A stretch of DNA of 64,000 bases, from the NCBI RefSeq assembly GCF_964204865.1, contig NC_135253.1:22666001-22730000 (forward strand), in the 5' to 3' direction. Every line of letters starts with the position of its first letter. The first letter of the stretch is position 1. The notes below the pieces were generated by a model that was given only the letters and a program-made list of their open reading frames with translations, was not told where the DNA came from and searched no databases. The stretch comes from Styela clava (taxonomy: Eukaryota; Chordata; Ascidiacea; Stolidobranchia; Styelidae). Position numbers and translations under genes: made by a program. This document shows positions 61,856 through 64,000 of the stretch, in pieces.

Positions 61856-62308
61856 GCTTGCATAACGCAGCTTCCTCTTCTAATAATAAATAAACAAGAT
61901 TTTATTACAGAACTTAAGTTTTTCAGCTTTGTTTTCATAGGTGTTTTGAAAATGACTTCGAAATTTAAATTTGTCCTTCAAAGTTTAAACTAAAAAGTCG
62001 GGTAATTCTGTCAGACTGAAATATTGTCTGACAAATTCGTCCTACAAAATTTAAACTGAAAAGTCGGGTAATTCAAAGGAAAGCTCCGATGCTGTGAGCA
62101 GAATTTGTACTTGGGGTATAACGGCCATAACATGAGGTACTAACCACTATACGATCAAATCATCTTGGCGCAGATGATGATTTCAATTCATCAGACTCTG
62201 GGTCATGGACCCAGAACGTTTCCGCTTCGCCACTCTGCTACTCGGAATACAGAGTTGTCCTTCAAAACGTGGAGTTTCAAAAAAACAGCATTTAAAAATA
62301 ATTTCCGA

Positions 62309-62456
62309 TGCTGTGACCAGGATTAGAACCTGGGTTATCACGGCCACAACGAGAGGTACCAACTACTATACGATCACAGCGTTCTAACAAGGGATGGTTT
62401 CGATTCATCGACCTCTGGGTTATGAGACCAGCACGATTCGGCTGCGCCACTCTGCT
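62309..62456 (-). pseudogene. damaged class B iMet-His dimer
   Basis: His (62309-62380) has G57 to T and A29 to T. iMet (62385-62456) is class B. Confidence 0.7.
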
Positions 62457-62715
62457 ACTCGCGGAATGCAACTTCCTTTTCCAATAATAAATAAACAAGA
62501 TTTTAATTCAGAACTTCAGTTTTTCACCTATGTTTTCATATGTATTTTTAAAATAACTGAAATATTTTCTGACAAATTCGTTCTACAAAATTTAAACTGA
62601 AAAGTCGGGTAATTCAAAGGAAAGCTCCGATGCTGTGAGCAGAATTTGAACTTGGGTTATAACAGCCATAACATGAGGTACTAACCACTATACGATCAAA
62701 GTTATGAGTTATGGG

Positions 62716-62753
62716 TTATGAGACCAGTACGATTCCGCTGCGCCACTCTGCTA
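62716..62753 (-). pseudogene. iMet fragment
   Basis: Only the 5' half of a class B iMet remains, preceded on the plus strand by a garbled repeat of GTTATGAG. The missing part includes the T-arm and the adjacent His. Confidence 0.75.
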
Positions 62754-63143
62754 CTCGCAGAATGCAACTTCCTTTTCTAATTATAAATAAACAAAATTTT
62801 AATTCAGAACTTCAGTTTTTCACCTTTATTTTCATATGTATTTTTAAAATGACTGAAATATTGTCTGACAAATTCGTCCTACAAAATTTAAACTGAAAAG
62901 TCGGGTAATTCAAAGGAAAGCTCCGATGTTGTGAGCAGAATTCGTACTTGGGGTATAACGGCCATAACATGAGGTACTAACCACTATACGATTAAAGTTT
63001 GACGCAGATGATGATTTCAATTCATCAAACTCTGGGTCATGGGCCCAGAACGTTTCCGCTTCGCCACTCTGCTACTCGGAATACGGAGTTGTCCTTCAAA
63101 ACGTGGAGTTTCAAAAAAACAGCATTTAAAAGGTAATTTCCGA

Positions 63144-63291
63144 CACTGTGGCCAGGATTCGAACCTGGGTTATCACGGCCACAACATGAGGTACCAACCA
63201 CTATACGATCACAGCGTTCTAACAAGGGATGGTTTCGATTCATCGACTCCTGGGTTATGAGACCAGTACGATTCCGCTGCGCCACTCTGCT
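63144..63291 (-). pseudogene. damaged class B iMet-His dimer
   Basis: His (63144-63215) has C72 to T, discriminator G, a 7-66 mismatch and C30 to T. iMet (63220-63291) is class B. Confidence 0.7.
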
Positions 63292-63685
63292 ACTCGCAGA
63301 ATGCAACTTCCTTTTCTAATTATAAATAAACAAAATTTTAATTCAGAACTTCAGTTTTTCACCTTTATTTTCATATGTATTTTTAAAATGACTGAAATAT
63401 TGTCTGACAAATTCGTCCTACAAAATTTAAACTGAAAAGTCGGGTAATTCAAAGGAAAGCTCCGATGCTGTGAGCAGAATTCGAACTTGGGTTATAACGG
63501 CCATAACATGAGGTACTAACCACTATACGATCAAAGCATTTTGACGCAGATGATGATTTCAATCCATCGACCTCTGGGTTATGGGCCCAGAACGTTTCCG
63601 CTTTGCCACTCTGCTACTCGGAAGACGGATCTGTCCTTCAAATCGTGGAATTTCAAAAAAACAGCAATGAAAATTACAATACCGG

Positions 63686-63757
63686 TGCTGTGACCAGGAT
63701 TTGAAACTGGGTTATCACGGCCACAACGTGAGGTACTAACCACTATACGATCACAGC
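63686..63757 (-). pseudogene. damaged tRNA-His
   Basis: T-arm CCAGT-TTCAAAT: loss of the 53-61 pair and a B-box change. Confidence 0.65.
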
Positions 63758-63761
63758 GTCT

Positions 63762-63833
63762 TAGCAGAGGATGGTTTCGATCCATCGACCTCTGGGTTAT
63801 GAGCCCAGCACGCTTCCGCTGCGCCACTCTGCT
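63762..63833 (-). tRNA. tRNA-iMet-CAT: tRNA-iMet(CAT)
   Basis: Consensus initiator; last complete gene in the window. Confidence 0.92.
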
Positions 63834-64000
63834 GCTTGCATAATGCAACTTCCTCTTCTAATAATACATAAACAAGATTTTATTAAAGAACTTAAGTTTT
63901 TCATCTTTGTTTTCATAGGTGTTTTGAAAATGACTTCGAAATTTAAATTCGTCCTTCAAAGTTTAAACTAAAAAGTCGGTTAATTCAAAGGAAAGCTCCG

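Larger units (their letters stand above)
56604..64000 (-). repeat. tRNA iMet-His tandem array, block 3
   Basis: The array resumes after the LTR element with micro-duplications of GGCCATAACATGAGGTAC (56604-56670), then a regular 1,220-bp higher-order repeat, then mixed class A and B units to the window end, where it continues. Confidence 0.92.

Noticed and set aside
1-64000. CRISPR array
   Set aside because: Repeats are hundreds of bases long, contain tRNA genes and have no short unique spacers.

Overview
The window is eukaryotic, most likely from an invertebrate animal. The tRNA sequences are metazoan-type, and the only large genes belong to a Ty3/gypsy LTR retrotransposon. I cannot name the species. 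There are no bacterial-style operons and no ordinary host protein-coding genes.

Almost the whole window (1-8693, 10275-52315 and 56604-64000) is one giant tandem array of tRNA genes, all on the minus strand. The basic unit is about 536 bp. In transcription order it holds an initiator tRNA-Met (CAT), a 4-nt linker, tRNA-His (GTG), a spacer with oligo-T tracts, a second decayed iMet/His dimer, and an AT-rich spacer of about 150-190 bp. About 80 primary dimer loci are present. I see roughly 30 His and 30 iMet copies with no obvious structural defect, many with one or two substitutions, and many clear pseudogenes. Units vary in length (about 302, 382, 515, 536, 542, 623 bp) through internal deletions and fusions. 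They are grouped into higher-order repeats of about 4.2, 1.98, 3.33, 0.84, 2.43, 5.16 and 1.22 kb, which implies repeated unequal exchange or segmental amplification.

Two mobile elements interrupt the array. At 8694-10274 a 1,581-bp non-autonomous hAT-type element with 16-bp terminal inverted repeats sits inside a tRNA-His gene, flanked by a perfect 8-bp target duplication (CACTATAC). At 52316-56603 a 4,288-bp Ty3/gypsy-type LTR retrotransposon lies on the minus strand with two 310-bp LTRs differing at about six positions. It carries Gag, two CCHC knuckles, protease, RT, RNase H, integrase and a GPY/F-like tail, with a -1 frame change between Gag and the knuckles. Its leader contains a 16-nt perfect complement to the predicted 5' end of its own RNA, starting one nucleotide after the LTR. 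This points to Tf1/sushi-like self-priming rather than tRNA priming.

The main points of interest are the dicistronic iMet-His arrangement at massive copy number, initiator tRNAs whose anticodon has changed to CGT, CAC or TAT in otherwise near-intact bodies, the layered repeat structure, and the self-priming signature. The many short open frames on both strands are by-products of stop-free tRNA sequence and are not annotated as genes. Boundaries of array blocks and higher-order repeats are approximate. tRNA coordinates were counted by hand from the sequence; no covariance-model search was run.
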